Source: Zobellia roscoffensis (GTDB lineage: Bacteria; Bacteroidota; Bacteroidia; Flavobacteriales; Flavobacteriaceae). Taken from it: DNA of 64,000 nucleotides. The notes under the pieces are model-generated. The model made no database searches. It saw nothing but the letters and a program-made list of their open reading frames with translations, and was not told where the DNA came from. The DNA lies in NCBI RefSeq assembly GCF_015330165.1, contig NZ_JADDXT010000002.1, positions 308,504 to 372,503 of the forward strand, read 5' to 3'. Position 1 is the first letter of the stretch. Each line of letters starts with the position of its first letter. A program made the translations under genes and the position numbers. This document shows positions 17,781-26,390 of this stretch, piece after piece.

Positions 17781-19397
17781 CTACCTTGTTTTTCCATTTA
17801 TAAAGGTTTGCTCTGCCATAATACTAGGAATTTCTGCAGCGGGAACCGTCATCATATCCTTATCATAAATAACAAAATCTGCGAACTTCCCTTGTTCTAT
17901 ACTTCCCTTTTCCTCTTCCTCAAAGTTAGAATAGGCAGCCCAAATAGTCATACCGCGTAATGCTTCTTCCCTGGATAGTGCATCTTGCTTTTGAAAACCA
18001 CCTTCAGGATACCCTTCAACATCTTTTCTAGTTACGGCCGCATAAAATGTTAAAAACGGACTTACCTGTTCCACCGGAAAATCCGTACCCAAAGCAAGCG
18101 TACCAGCTTTTTCTAAAAGCTTTTTATAGGCATACGCCCCACTCATACGATCTTTTCCCAAACGGTCTTCGGCCCAATACATATCACTAGTAGCATGAGT
18201 AGGTTGTACGGAAGGTATGACTCCGTTTCCAAAGTAATCAAAATCTAACGAATCAATTATCTGAGCATGTTCTATTCTCCACCTACGGTTTGGGTTATCC
18301 TTTAATACCTCTTGATAGGTTCTCAGTACTACTGCATTGGCAGAATCGCCAATAGCATGGGTATTCATCTGATATTCGGAAATGGCCAAACGGCGTGCTA
18401 AATCTTCAATTTCATCTACAGGTGTTACCATGGCCCCATAATGACCCCATTTATCAGCATATGGTTTTTTTAATGCCGCTCCACGGGAACCGAGTGCCCC
18501 ATCTCCGTATACTTTTATAGAACGAACATTTAGCCTATCTGTTTTTATGGGTCCTTTGTAGATAAAATAGTCTACGTCTTCTGGTATATTACTAACCATA
18601 GCATATACCTTAATCGAAAGCTCTCCTGTTTGTTGCAAACTATCTATAAGCTCTATAGTAGCGCGATTTAATCCTGCGTCATCAACGGTAGTTAATCCAT
18701 TATTCAAACAAATTCTTTCGGCATCTTTTAGTGCTTTCACTTGAGCATCTAAATCTGGCATTGGAATTTTGGAATACACCAAATCCATTGGGTTATCCAC
18801 CAGTACTCCGGTAATACCCATTGCACCTTTTACAATTTCTCCTCCCTCTACTTTTGTTCGCCAATCAATACCTGCCAAATCCAATGCAGCCTTATTTACT
18901 AGCAAAGCATGACCATCTACGCGACTTAAAGCCACGGGAGTATCAGGAAAAATTTTATCTAGTTCTTTACGGGTTGGATATTCTTTAACTTCCCAATCAT
19001 TTTGATCCCAACCCTCTCCAAGTACAAAATCTTTGGGGTTTTCATTTTGAAAAGCTTGAACACGCTCCAGAACTTCTTCAAAGCTTTTGGTTCCGACAAG
19101 ATCAACCACTTGCTGCTTAAGACCTAAACCAAAAAAGTGACAGTGGGCATCTATAAGACCTGGGGTTATGGTACGCCCATCTGCATCTACCAAATGGTCT
19201 GAAGTATATTTATCCCTGATTTCCTCAGTAGTGCCTACGGCTATAAATTTCCCGTCCTGAACGGCAAACGCTTCTGCTTTAGAAAATTCTTCGTCAACCG
19301 TATACACATTGGCATTTACAATTACCAAGTCTACTTTTTCTTTCAGGTGTTCACAACCCGTGAGAATCAAAAATAATAAAGGAAGTATATTTTTCAT
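17781..19397 (-). CDS. Lipoprotein amidohydrolase (YtcJ/Amidohydro_3-like)
   Basis: 538 residues from the ATG at 19397, chosen because it gives a lipoprotein signal peptide (MKNILPLLFLILTGC, lipidated Cys15); an upstream ATG at 19430 would put 11 residues in front of it. Metal-dependent hydrolase of the amidohydrolase TIM-barrel superfamily. HxH metal motif DAHCHFFG (His85, His87), VYGDGALGSRGAAL, NTHAIGDSAN and LGTDFPVE with the late Asp, followed by GFQKQDALSREEAL, all typical of YtcJ-like family members. The substrate cannot be told. The beta-sandwich parts flank the barrel (DLVIVNANVYTVD and GKFADFVIYDKDM). It is predicted to sit in the envelope, attached to a membrane. Confidence 0.88.
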   Translation of the reverse strand: MKNILPLLFLILTGCEHLKEKVDLVIVNANVYTVDEEFSKAEAFAVQDGKFIAVGTTEEIRDKYTSDHLVDADGRTITPGLIDAHCHFFGLGLKQQVVDLVGTKSFEEVLERVQAFQNENPKDFVLGEGWDQNDWEVKEYPTRKELDKIFPDTPVALSRVDGHALLVNKAALDLAGIDWRTKVEGGEIVKGAMGITGVLVDNPMDLVYSKIPMPDLDAQVKALKDAERICLNNGLTTVDDAGLNRATIELIDSLQQTGELSIKVYAMVSNIPEDVDYFIYKGPIKTDRLNVRSIKVYGDGALGSRGAALKKPYADKWGHYGAMVTPVDEIEDLARRLAISEYQMNTHAIGDSANAVVLRTYQEVLKDNPNRRWRIEHAQIIDSLDFDYFGNGVIPSVQPTHATSDMYWAEDRLGKDRMSGAYAYKKLLEKAGTLALGTDFPVEQVSPFLTFYAAVTRKDVEGYPEGGFQKQDALSREEALRGMTIWAAYSNFEEEEKGSIEQGKFADFVIYDKDMMTVPAAEIPSIMAEQTFINGKTR

Positions 19398-19494
19398 AGT
19401 AAGGAATATTGGAGATTTCCAAAAGTACATAAATAATGTACCATTGTCTTACTACTAGCTTTTTAGAAAAAGAGACTTTCTAAAATCCAAGAAA

Positions 19495-19920
19495 TTACAT
19501 GATTTTCACACGCGCTCCTTTTATGCTAAAAGTTCCGTCTGCATAGGTATAGGTACCCGTTAAAGCTTCTCCTTTTGCAGATAATTTCACTAAAAACTGA
19601 ACACCTTCTAGAGTTACTTCAAAACTAATGGTATTACCTTGTAAACGAACATTTTGTCCTAAAACTTCTTTTTCATCAAGTTGAACAAATACATTGTCTT
19701 CACCGTTTTCCTTAAAAATAGACAATGCTCCTAACTTATACTGATTTGGTGCATTTTCTGCCGAATATTCCCAACTTCCCAATAATTCACTCTCAGTCGA
19801 TACTGTCAAACAATTTAAATCATCAAGATTCAAAACATTAGCAGCAGCAGTATAACCCACAGTCATACTAAGGAATAAAGCGGTAGATAAGGCGATGGAA
19901 TTCTTCTTGAAAATTTTCAT
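19495..19920 (-). CDS. Secreted hypothetical beta-rich protein
   Basis: 141 residues. Signal peptide MKIFKKNSIALSTALFLSMTVGYTAAA. The mature part reads as one small antiparallel beta barrel or lipocalin-like unit: ELLGSWEYSAENAPNQYKLG, then VQLDEKEV, VRLQGNTISFEVTL, VQFLVKLSAKGEALTGTYTYADG and FSIKGARVKIM. The GSWEYS start and the GTYTYADGTFSIKG end are typical of lipid- or ligand-binding minibarrels. No named family recognised. It lies 97 bases upstream of the amidohydrolase gene on the same strand and may be co-transcribed with it. Confidence 0.7.
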   Translation of the reverse strand: MKIFKKNSIALSTALFLSMTVGYTAAANVLNLDDLNCLTVSTESELLGSWEYSAENAPNQYKLGALSIFKENGEDNVFVQLDEKEVLGQNVRLQGNTISFEVTLEGVQFLVKLSAKGEALTGTYTYADGTFSIKGARVKIM

Positions 19921-20008
19921 GCGTCAACAGATTAATTCGTATTAATTTTGGACCTATTTTATATCAAAAAAATTAAGCCGTTTATATAAAACGAACAGAA
20001 GACGCTTA

Positions 20009-20776
20009 TTATTTTGTTGAGCGCGATTTTGGCATATCCGCCATTTTAACGTAAACGAGTTTTTTACGTCCTTTTGAATCCTCGCGGCGATCCACCTCTA
20101 TTGATTTTATTGAACTTATAAGTGGAGTCAATTTCTGAAAACCGTAGTTTCTAGAATCAAAATTAGGTTGCTTTTTCTGCAAAAGACTACCTACGTCACC
20201 CAAAAATGCCCATCCATCATCATCAGCAACATCATCTATTGTAGAGGCGATAAATCTAATATCTTTAGCTGTAATCCGATCTACATTATTTTTGGCAACT
20301 TTTGCGTTCTTATTGCTAACCGGACTATCTTCTTCCTCCTCGTCTTCTTTTTTTAGAATTTCTATGTAAATAAACTTATCACAGGCTACAATAAAAGGAT
20401 TGGGCGTCTTTTTCTCTCCAATACCAAAAACTTGCATACCGGCTTCACGAAGACGTGTGGCCAAACGTGTAAAATCGCTATCACTACTTACAAGACAGAA
20501 ACCATTTACCTTACCTGAATAAAGAATATCCATAGCGTCTATAATCATTGCAGAATCCGTAGCGTTTTTGCCCTGGGTATACCCGTATTGTTGAATGGGG
20601 GTTATAGCATTTTCCAGAAGCACATTTTTCCACTTACCAAGACGAGGGTTTGTCCAATCTCCATAAATACGCTTAATGGTGGGATTACCATATTTTGCAA
20701 TTTCCTCCATCATTTCTTTAACATAGGCAGATGGAATATTATCACCATCTATAAGTACTGCAAGATTTAAATCCAT
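20009..20776 (-). CDS. NYN domain (LabA/DUF88-like) protein with C-terminal OST-HTH-like domain
   Basis: 255 residues from the ATG at 20776, chosen because the NYN domain begins there (MDLNLAVLIDGDNIPSAYV); an upstream ATG at 20863 would add a hydrophobic stretch that does not fit a cytoplasmic nuclease. PIN-like NYN fold with the acidic residues expected for metal-dependent RNA cleavage: Asp10 and Asp12 in LIDGDN, KNATDSAMIIDAMD, and VSSDSDFTRLATRLREAG. An acidic linker (EEEEDSP) leads to a C-terminal winged-helix OST-HTH/LOTUS-like part (about 180-240: IASTIDDVADDDGWAFLGDVG ... YGFQKLTPLISSI). Inferred role: RNA binding and perhaps RNA cleavage. Confidence 0.88.
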   Translation of the reverse strand: MDLNLAVLIDGDNIPSAYVKEMMEEIAKYGNPTIKRIYGDWTNPRLGKWKNVLLENAITPIQQYGYTQGKNATDSAMIIDAMDILYSGKVNGFCLVSSDSDFTRLATRLREAGMQVFGIGEKKTPNPFIVACDKFIYIEILKKEDEEEEDSPVSNKNAKVAKNNVDRITAKDIRFIASTIDDVADDDGWAFLGDVGSLLQKKQPNFDSRNYGFQKLTPLISSIKSIEVDRREDSKGRKKLVYVKMADMPKSRSTK

Positions 20777-20908
20777 CTTCAATCTATTTTCTTTGTTGCA
20801 AGTTACGTTGATTCTTCCAAAAAAACAGAAGAGCACAACTACAATGTATAGCAATACATACATTCGTCTTAAGCCTTGTTTTTATTAGGTTTTATAGAGG
20901 TTCTTTGC

Positions 20909-20916
20909 TAAGTTTG
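20909..20916 (+). promoter_or_regulatory. Promoter -7 element (TAAGTTTG) of the NIPSNAP gene
   Basis: Exact TAnnTTTG 22 bases upstream of the ATG at 20939, leaving a leader of only about 15 bases. Confidence 0.6.
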
Positions 20917-20938
20917 ATTTTCCTAACAATATAACTTC

Positions 20939-21727
20939 ATGAAAAATTCCATCCAAAGTTCTTTCGTTACCCTTATTTTAATTTTCGGTCTAGTGTTTTC
21001 CGTGAACGCACAAGATAAAGAACGAGAGTTCTATCAATTAAAAACCTATACCCTAAAGGACGTAAATCAAGAAAAAGTTGTAGATACGTATTTAAAGGAC
21101 GCCTACCTACCTGCTTTAAAAAGAATTGGACTGGAAAATGTTGGGGTGTTTAAGCTCATTCCTAAAGATGACATTGATGCACTTAAAATATATGTATTGA
21201 TTCCTTTTAATTCTCTTGACCAATTTTTGAAGCTGGACCATATGCTAGCGCAAGACAAAACTTATATTTCAGCAGGAGCAAGCTACATCAATGCAAAACA
21301 TGACAATGCTCCGTATGAGCGTATCAGCTCTACCTTAATGAAAGCATTTTCTGAAATGCCTACAATGGAAGCCTCAAAAATTACCAGTAAAAGAAAAGAT
21401 AGAGTTTACGAGCTACGCAGTTACGAGTCTGCTACTGAAGCAATTTATCAGAATAAAGTGGATATGTTCAATATAGGTGGAGAGGTTGAACTTTTTGAAT
21501 CCCTAGGCTTTAATGCCGTTTTTTATGCGGAAGTAATATCCGGAGACCGAATGCCCAATTTAATGTACATGACTACTTTTGAAAACATGGAATCTAGAGA
21601 TGCCCACTGGGATGCCTTTAGAACTGCTCCAAAATGGCTGAAACTAAAAGTTGACCCCAATTACCAAAACAATGTAAGTAAGGCCGATATTCTGTTACTC
21701 TACCCTACCGCGTATTCAGATTATTAA
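20939..21727 (+). CDS. NIPSNAP family secreted protein
   Basis: 262 residues with a signal peptide (MKNSIQSSFVTLILIFGLVFSVNAQ). Two ferredoxin-like NIPSNAP halves are recognisable. The first is EFYQLKTYTLKDVNQEKVVDTYL with ALKRIGLENVGVFK. The second is RVYELRSYESATEAIYQNKVDMF, then LFESLGFNAVFYAEVISGDRMPNLMYMTTFENMESRDAHWDAFR, the classic family ending. Members often sit near carbohydrate or envelope metabolism; the biochemical role is unknown. Its 3' end is only three bases from the convergent OmpA-family gene, so its terminator hairpin lies inside that gene. Confidence 0.9.
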   Translation: MKNSIQSSFVTLILIFGLVFSVNAQDKEREFYQLKTYTLKDVNQEKVVDTYLKDAYLPALKRIGLENVGVFKLIPKDDIDALKIYVLIPFNSLDQFLKLDHMLAQDKTYISAGASYINAKHDNAPYERISSTLMKAFSEMPTMEASKITSKRKDRVYELRSYESATEAIYQNKVDMFNIGGEVELFESLGFNAVFYAEVISGDRMPNLMYMTTFENMESRDAHWDAFRTAPKWLKLKVDPNYQNNVSKADILLLYPTAYSDY

Positions 21728-21730
21728 AAA

Positions 21731-22852
21731 CTAAAGGGTTGAATTGCTTATCATAAATTCAACCCTTCTATTTCGCTTTCTTCCTTCGGCCGTAGTATTA
21801 TCCGCAATAGGGTTTTCTCCTCCGTGACCCTTCCAAACTACACGTGCTTTATCTATACCTAACCCAATTAAGTATTCAGCCACTGCTTTTGCCCTTTTTT
21901 TAGACAACATCCGATTGTATTTTTTACTTCCCACCGAATCCGTATATCCAGAAATAGAAATATGCAACGCTCTATTTTGCGACAGGTACGTATAGATCTC
22001 CGCAAGTTCATTCTTTGAAGTCTCCAACAATTTGGCTTCATCAAAGGAAAAAAGAACATCTTGAAACACATGAATTTTATCTAACTGAAACGTTTTTGAT
22101 TCCGTACCCGAACCAACAATTTTGTGTTTGGGAATGTCACTTTCTGCCTCTGACACCTCAACCATATCCACATAATAATAGGCTCCCTGCTTGGCATTCC
22201 TTTTTGTTTTAAAAAGACGGGTTCTGGCATTACTTTTAAAGTTCCCGATAATTAAATATTGTTCGGTACCCTTCGCTACAAATTGGGTATGCACAGGTAT
22301 CCAATCTTTTGTATCCGAATAGAAATTTGAATAGCCTATTTCCAAATAATTATAGGAATTGGATTTCTGTTGATAGAGGTGTTTTTTAGAAAGTTCCTTT
22401 TTAATAGGAAAGCTTAATTTATCCTTGGCAAACAATACTCCAAATTCTTTAATGGCAAAGTCTGAACGTTCCGCTAAACTTACATAAAATGAAACGCTAT
22501 ACTTTACTCCTTTTTGCAAAGGCCGAAGCAATTTGGTCTGAAAATATTCCCTATAATCATCTGGCGCGTAGAGATAAAGACCGGCATAACCCTGACCGAA
22601 GTCTGCCGGTTGTGAGCCATTAAAGTTTTCCGGTGTACCCATTTGGGCACTACAGCCATGAAAGTAATCTGTTGAACCTTCTGTTGGTGTTGACCAACCT
22701 TTTACGTCCGTACTGAAGTTACCCAAGCGCTCAGGGCAATTTAGATAAGATTCAAAACTTGGATTTTCAACACGATTTTGCGATTTCAAAGAGAGTGAAC
22801 AAAACATTCCCATTAAAAGAAAAAGAATCCTCCCGATTGAAAACTTGGTCAT
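21731..22852 (-). CDS. OmpA-family outer-membrane protein
   Basis: 373 residues. Signal peptide at 1-24 (MTKFSIGRILFLLMGMFCSL...). The N-terminal domain (about 25-235) is a carbohydrate-binding-like jelly roll (NRVENPSFESYLNCPE ... GWSTPTEGSTDYFHGC ... YYYVDMVEV), common in Bacteroidota OmpA proteins. The C-terminal OmpA/MotB domain (about 255-373) binds peptidoglycan: ILFSFDEAKLLETSKNEL-like strand-helix, ISGYTDSVGSKKYNRMLSKKRAKAV with its conserved Asp, and a NRRVEFMI end. Expected to link the outer membrane to the cell wall. Its last codons also form a terminator hairpin for the convergent NIPSNAP gene. Confidence 0.9.
   Translation of the reverse strand: MTKFSIGRILFLLMGMFCSLSLKSQNRVENPSFESYLNCPERLGNFSTDVKGWSTPTEGSTDYFHGCSAQMGTPENFNGSQPADFGQGYAGLYLYAPDDYREYFQTKLLRPLQKGVKYSVSFYVSLAERSDFAIKEFGVLFAKDKLSFPIKKELSKKHLYQQKSNSYNYLEIGYSNFYSDTKDWIPVHTQFVAKGTEQYLIIGNFKSNARTRLFKTKRNAKQGAYYYVDMVEVSEAESDIPKHKIVGSGTESKTFQLDKIHVFQDVLFSFDEAKLLETSKNELAEIYTYLSQNRALHISISGYTDSVGSKKYNRMLSKKRAKAVAEYLIGLGIDKARVVWKGHGGENPIADNTTAEGRKRNRRVEFMISNSTL
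21734..21767. terminator. Terminator hairpin embedded in the 3' end of the OmpA-family gene
   Basis: Perfect 11-bp stem AAGGGTTGAAT/ATTCAACCCTT with a 12-base loop. It begins seven bases after the NIPSNAP stop and lies inside the last codons of the OmpA gene (ISNSTL end). No long T-run follows on the plus strand (CTATTTCG), so termination strength is uncertain. Confidence 0.55.
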
Positions 22853-22957
22853 TTCTGAGCGTTTAAAACCGCTCTAAAATAGAAAATTTAAAACTATACT
22901 AGAATTTGCTCTAGCTTTAGCAGCATTTCTAACTTCAATAATAGAAGTTAGATTAAT

Positions 22958-24418
22958 CTAATCTAGAGAATCAATATACGCTTGAATAAGGGCTACACCT
23001 TCTGTATGTAATTCTGTAATTCCAACAAGTGGCATTGATGGACCATATCCCGGGTCTGTATCAACCCTATTATGAATATCAGCTTTAAATTCTTCAATAT
23101 TACTATCTACATATGAAGTCTCATATCTAAAATCCGGTCTTACACCTTCATTTGAATTATGATAACCACCGGATTGATGACAACTTGCACAATTCACATC
23201 CATATAAGCCCTGGCCCTTTCTTCTAAAGTAAAAGAACTATCTGCCCAATCTGGTAAGCGTTCTATTTCTACTATGGCAGGAGCACCTAAAAGCAATCCC
23301 TTATCAATAAAACTCTGAAGTTGATTTTTACCATTGTAAACAAAATTCAGGTTTCTGGCTTTTGGCCCAATGGGAATAGTTGTATTGTTCACGTTATGGC
23401 ACTGCGTACAGTTTACGGTAAAGGGTACCTTATATCCAACCGATTGATTGCTTCCTGACTCATCAATCCAATTTATTAATACCGTAGGTGCTTCATTACT
23501 GAAAGCAGCTTCTGTTTGTGCTTCATTCCAAAGGTAATTACCCATGCTCCATGCGCCATTAGTTTTTATAAGTATACGCGTTTCAATTAGCCTCCTCCCA
23601 AGAGACTTATCTCTCTCATCATTGTAATAAAAGAAGGTCTTACTGATAACCGTATTGTTAGGAAACTCTATAAGGCCTTCTCCATTGTATGTCATTTGCC
23701 CTCCTTCAGGAAGGGAGATTGTTCTGAATTTATGTGCATAATCAGTATACAGAGGTGTACTTAGACTATATTCATGTGAAGTTGTATTCGGAATTAAATC
23801 TGCAGGACTACCTCTAAATATTTTAAGGTCTGCTAAATTGGGAAGAAACTCAGCTACAGCATAGACGGTATCATCCAAGTATGGATTACTACCTGCTGCT
23901 ACTTCATCTCCATTATTAACGCCGTCAGCATCACAATCTACATTTTTCCAAATAGTATTTGCCGCGTTGTAACCTGTATAATTCTCATCTTGAGCCGGGT
24001 CACAAGCGTTTTCCTTATCCGTACCATTTGCTTCCTCTTGAAAATCTGGAACACCATCGCCGTCCGTGTCTTTAGTTTCATTTACGTATGGGTCTGTCCC
24101 ATTAGCTAGTTCTTCACTATTGGTAACTCCGTCCGTATCGCAATCAGCTCCTAACCAAATGGTATTATCTGAATCATATCCAGTATAACCTGCAGCCTGT
24201 TTTGGGTCGCAAGGATTGTTTTTGCTCGTACCGTCCATTACTTCTTGCTGGTCAAAAATACCGTCGCCATCGGTATCCGGTGTACCGGAGTCATCAGAAC
24301 CGCAAGCTGAAAGTAAAATCATCGAAACCATAAAAGCTGCGCGACCTACATTTACGCTCCGAATAAAACTAAAATTAGTATTCTGCTTGAACAAGTTATT
24401 GAAGGTATTACGAACCAT
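22958..24418 (-). CDS. Diheme c-type cytochrome lipoprotein with thrombospondin type-3 repeats (SO2930/HNE_0200-like)
   Basis: 486 residues. Lipoprotein signal with lipobox LLSAC (Cys39). Next come four calcium-binding thrombospondin type-3-like repeats (DTDGDGIFDQQE, DCDTDGVTNSEE, DTDGDGVPDFQE, DCDADGVNNGDE; about 48-180). The rest resembles the SO2930-family conserved domain: LKIFRGSPADLIPNT, LYTDYAHKFRTISLPEG, GNYLWNEAQTEA, then two c-heme motifs, CTQCH at 337-341 and CASCH at 410-414. It probably acts in extracytoplasmic electron transfer at the outer membrane or in the periplasm. No obvious partner oxidoreductase is adjacent. The calcium repeats in front of the cytochrome part look like an added spacer. 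Confidence 0.85.
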   Translation of the reverse strand: MVRNTFNNLFKQNTNFSFIRSVNVGRAAFMVSMILLSACGSDDSGTPDTDGDGIFDQQEVMDGTSKNNPCDPKQAAGYTGYDSDNTIWLGADCDTDGVTNSEELANGTDPYVNETKDTDGDGVPDFQEEANGTDKENACDPAQDENYTGYNAANTIWKNVDCDADGVNNGDEVAAGSNPYLDDTVYAVAEFLPNLADLKIFRGSPADLIPNTTSHEYSLSTPLYTDYAHKFRTISLPEGGQMTYNGEGLIEFPNNTVISKTFFYYNDERDKSLGRRLIETRILIKTNGAWSMGNYLWNEAQTEAAFSNEAPTVLINWIDESGSNQSVGYKVPFTVNCTQCHNVNNTTIPIGPKARNLNFVYNGKNQLQSFIDKGLLLGAPAIVEIERLPDWADSSFTLEERARAYMDVNCASCHQSGGYHNSNEGVRPDFRYETSYVDSNIEEFKADIHNRVDTDPGYGPSMPLVGITELHTEGVALIQAYIDSLD

Positions 24419-24539
24419 GGTGAAATTTCTTTATAGCAATAGCAACAAAAATAGGTATTCTACCTTAAAGGCTTAATCAACTATAGACAAGAGCCAACAA
24501 AAATCGGATGAATACACTTTACTTATTTTCTCTAAAAAA

Positions 24540-26294
24540 CTACAAATCAAATTTATACGTCAAACCACCCATAACTTGCAAGCCCTGAACAGGATAGTTA
24601 GACCAACGTTGGTAGTTGTTATTTGTAATATTGGCAACCTTCACAAAGAAAGAGAGTTGATCATTCCAGCGATAACCAATATGTGCATTTGCATCAAAAT
24701 ACCCATCTAAAGTTACCGGAGTTGCAAAAAAGTCAGCTGGGTTTCCACTAGCAGAAGCAATAGTAGACACATCATCACGCTCCCCCACGTAGAACAAGTT
24801 AGCTCCCGCATACCATTTTTCACCTATTTGATAATCCATAAATAGAGAACTAGTTAAGTTGGGTAAATTCCACGCTGGGTTATCGGTTTCCGTATTGTAA
24901 TTAAAATACTCGACGTTCACCCCTAAACTGAAATTACGGTTAACATCTACATTCAATTCTCCAAAAGCACCCAACGTCTTTACATCATCATAAAACACAT
25001 CAAAGGAATTGCTATAATAATATCCCTTCTCATCTGTTCTTCCTTCATTCTGAGGATTTAGCTTGTAAAGTGCTTTTCTATCTTCAGTAGTATAGCTAAC
25101 CTTAACATTGTAACTCAAATTAGGTAAAATCTGACCTTTCAACCCTAAATAAGCATCGTATTTTTTATCTGTAGGTACAATGGTCAATGTTGGCGACACG
25201 TACGGATTATCCTCAACAAAACCATAATAGGAGTTTTGCATTAAATCTCCTTCTACCCCACCGTAAACAATAGCCATATCGTCTAACAATCTATACGATG
25301 CCGTAACCGCAGGATAGATATAGAAATTACTATCACTATTTTCACTATCAAGACCATACACAAGATTGACTCCCAAATTTAAAGAAAGATCATCTTTTAC
25401 TAATGCCAAACTCGGGTTGATTCCCACTTGTAAATTACTATAATCTATACCAGGCACATTTGTAGGATTGTTCAAACTGGAGTTTTCAAATCTACCGCTC
25501 ACGTAATCAACTTTTGCCTTTATATTTAAATTTTCATCTGCTACAGGAAATGAAAAACCCGTTTTAAAAACAGCTCTATTCTCACCGGATTTTACAGCAT
25601 CCCAAAAACGTCTGTATTCCAACTTTGCATTTTCAAAATACGAATCCTCAACATTAATATGACCAGATGCTTCGGCCGTGTAATAATTTTGGCGTTCATC
25701 AATACCATCCACCTCTTCCTCGGTAAAAGTAGCGTCCGGAATACCGTACCAATTGTACAATTGATGTTGTGCCCCTACATCTACACCCCAATCAAAATCA
25801 CTATCTCGTTTGGTGTAACCAGCATCTAATCTAGAATTAGAGTAAATATTATCCAAGGCGACCCCATCAATATCTCCACGAGAAGAATTATGCTCAAGTC
25901 CAATTGTATAACCAGATTCACGATCAATAGTTCTACTGGTGTAAAACTTGCCCATTAAATTAGCAGGATTACCTACTCCTGCGGAAGCATATGAATTATA
26001 TAGCACAGGAGGAGGCGTTTTCTTCACGGCCGATGCCTTACCCTTTGCAGGAGTAAAGGTTGATGCTACGGGAACCGAAAAAATACTATAGTTTATCTTT
26101 TTCTTCTGCAAAACAATAGAATCATTAAGATTCGGCATTGTTTTGATTTTAAAAGCATCGTTAATCGTTGGTGTATACGCCTTGGTAACGGTAACTGTTT
26201 CTGTACCAATATCATCTTTTTCTTCTTCTTGCGCTATGGCAAACTGAAAAACACCAGTAAGAAAAATAAGTGTGAGCTTTATATGTTTGTGCAT
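24540..26294 (-). CDS. TonB-receptor-like outer-membrane beta-barrel without a recognisable plug
   Basis: 584 residues. Signal peptide MHKHIKLTLIFLTGVFQFAIAQ. After it comes a short region (about 23-100) with EEKDDIGTETVTVTKAYTPT, which keeps only the start of a TonB-receptor-style segment and then moves to a proline-rich linker (KKTPPPVLYNSYAS). No full plug domain is present. The remaining about 480 residues are alternating amphipathic strands with aromatic turns, ending GGLTYKFDL, an outer-membrane barrel end with terminal aromatic Phe. Located 96 bases downstream of the giant TPR gene on the same strand, so the two are probably co-transcribed and may form one outer-membrane export or assembly unit (inference). 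Confidence 0.8.
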   Translation of the reverse strand: MHKHIKLTLIFLTGVFQFAIAQEEEKDDIGTETVTVTKAYTPTINDAFKIKTMPNLNDSIVLQKKKINYSIFSVPVASTFTPAKGKASAVKKTPPPVLYNSYASAGVGNPANLMGKFYTSRTIDRESGYTIGLEHNSSRGDIDGVALDNIYSNSRLDAGYTKRDSDFDWGVDVGAQHQLYNWYGIPDATFTEEEVDGIDERQNYYTAEASGHINVEDSYFENAKLEYRRFWDAVKSGENRAVFKTGFSFPVADENLNIKAKVDYVSGRFENSSLNNPTNVPGIDYSNLQVGINPSLALVKDDLSLNLGVNLVYGLDSENSDSNFYIYPAVTASYRLLDDMAIVYGGVEGDLMQNSYYGFVEDNPYVSPTLTIVPTDKKYDAYLGLKGQILPNLSYNVKVSYTTEDRKALYKLNPQNEGRTDEKGYYYSNSFDVFYDDVKTLGAFGELNVDVNRNFSLGVNVEYFNYNTETDNPAWNLPNLTSSLFMDYQIGEKWYAGANLFYVGERDDVSTIASASGNPADFFATPVTLDGYFDANAHIGYRWNDQLSFFVKVANITNNNYQRWSNYPVQGLQVMGGLTYKFDL

Positions 26295-26390
26295 TCTGTG
26301 TTCTTTTTTGAATTTACACCTTTAAAACGAAGTCGGTTCTATGACCTCGTTTAAATTCAATTTTCAATATTGTTAAACTGTTTTCTAATT

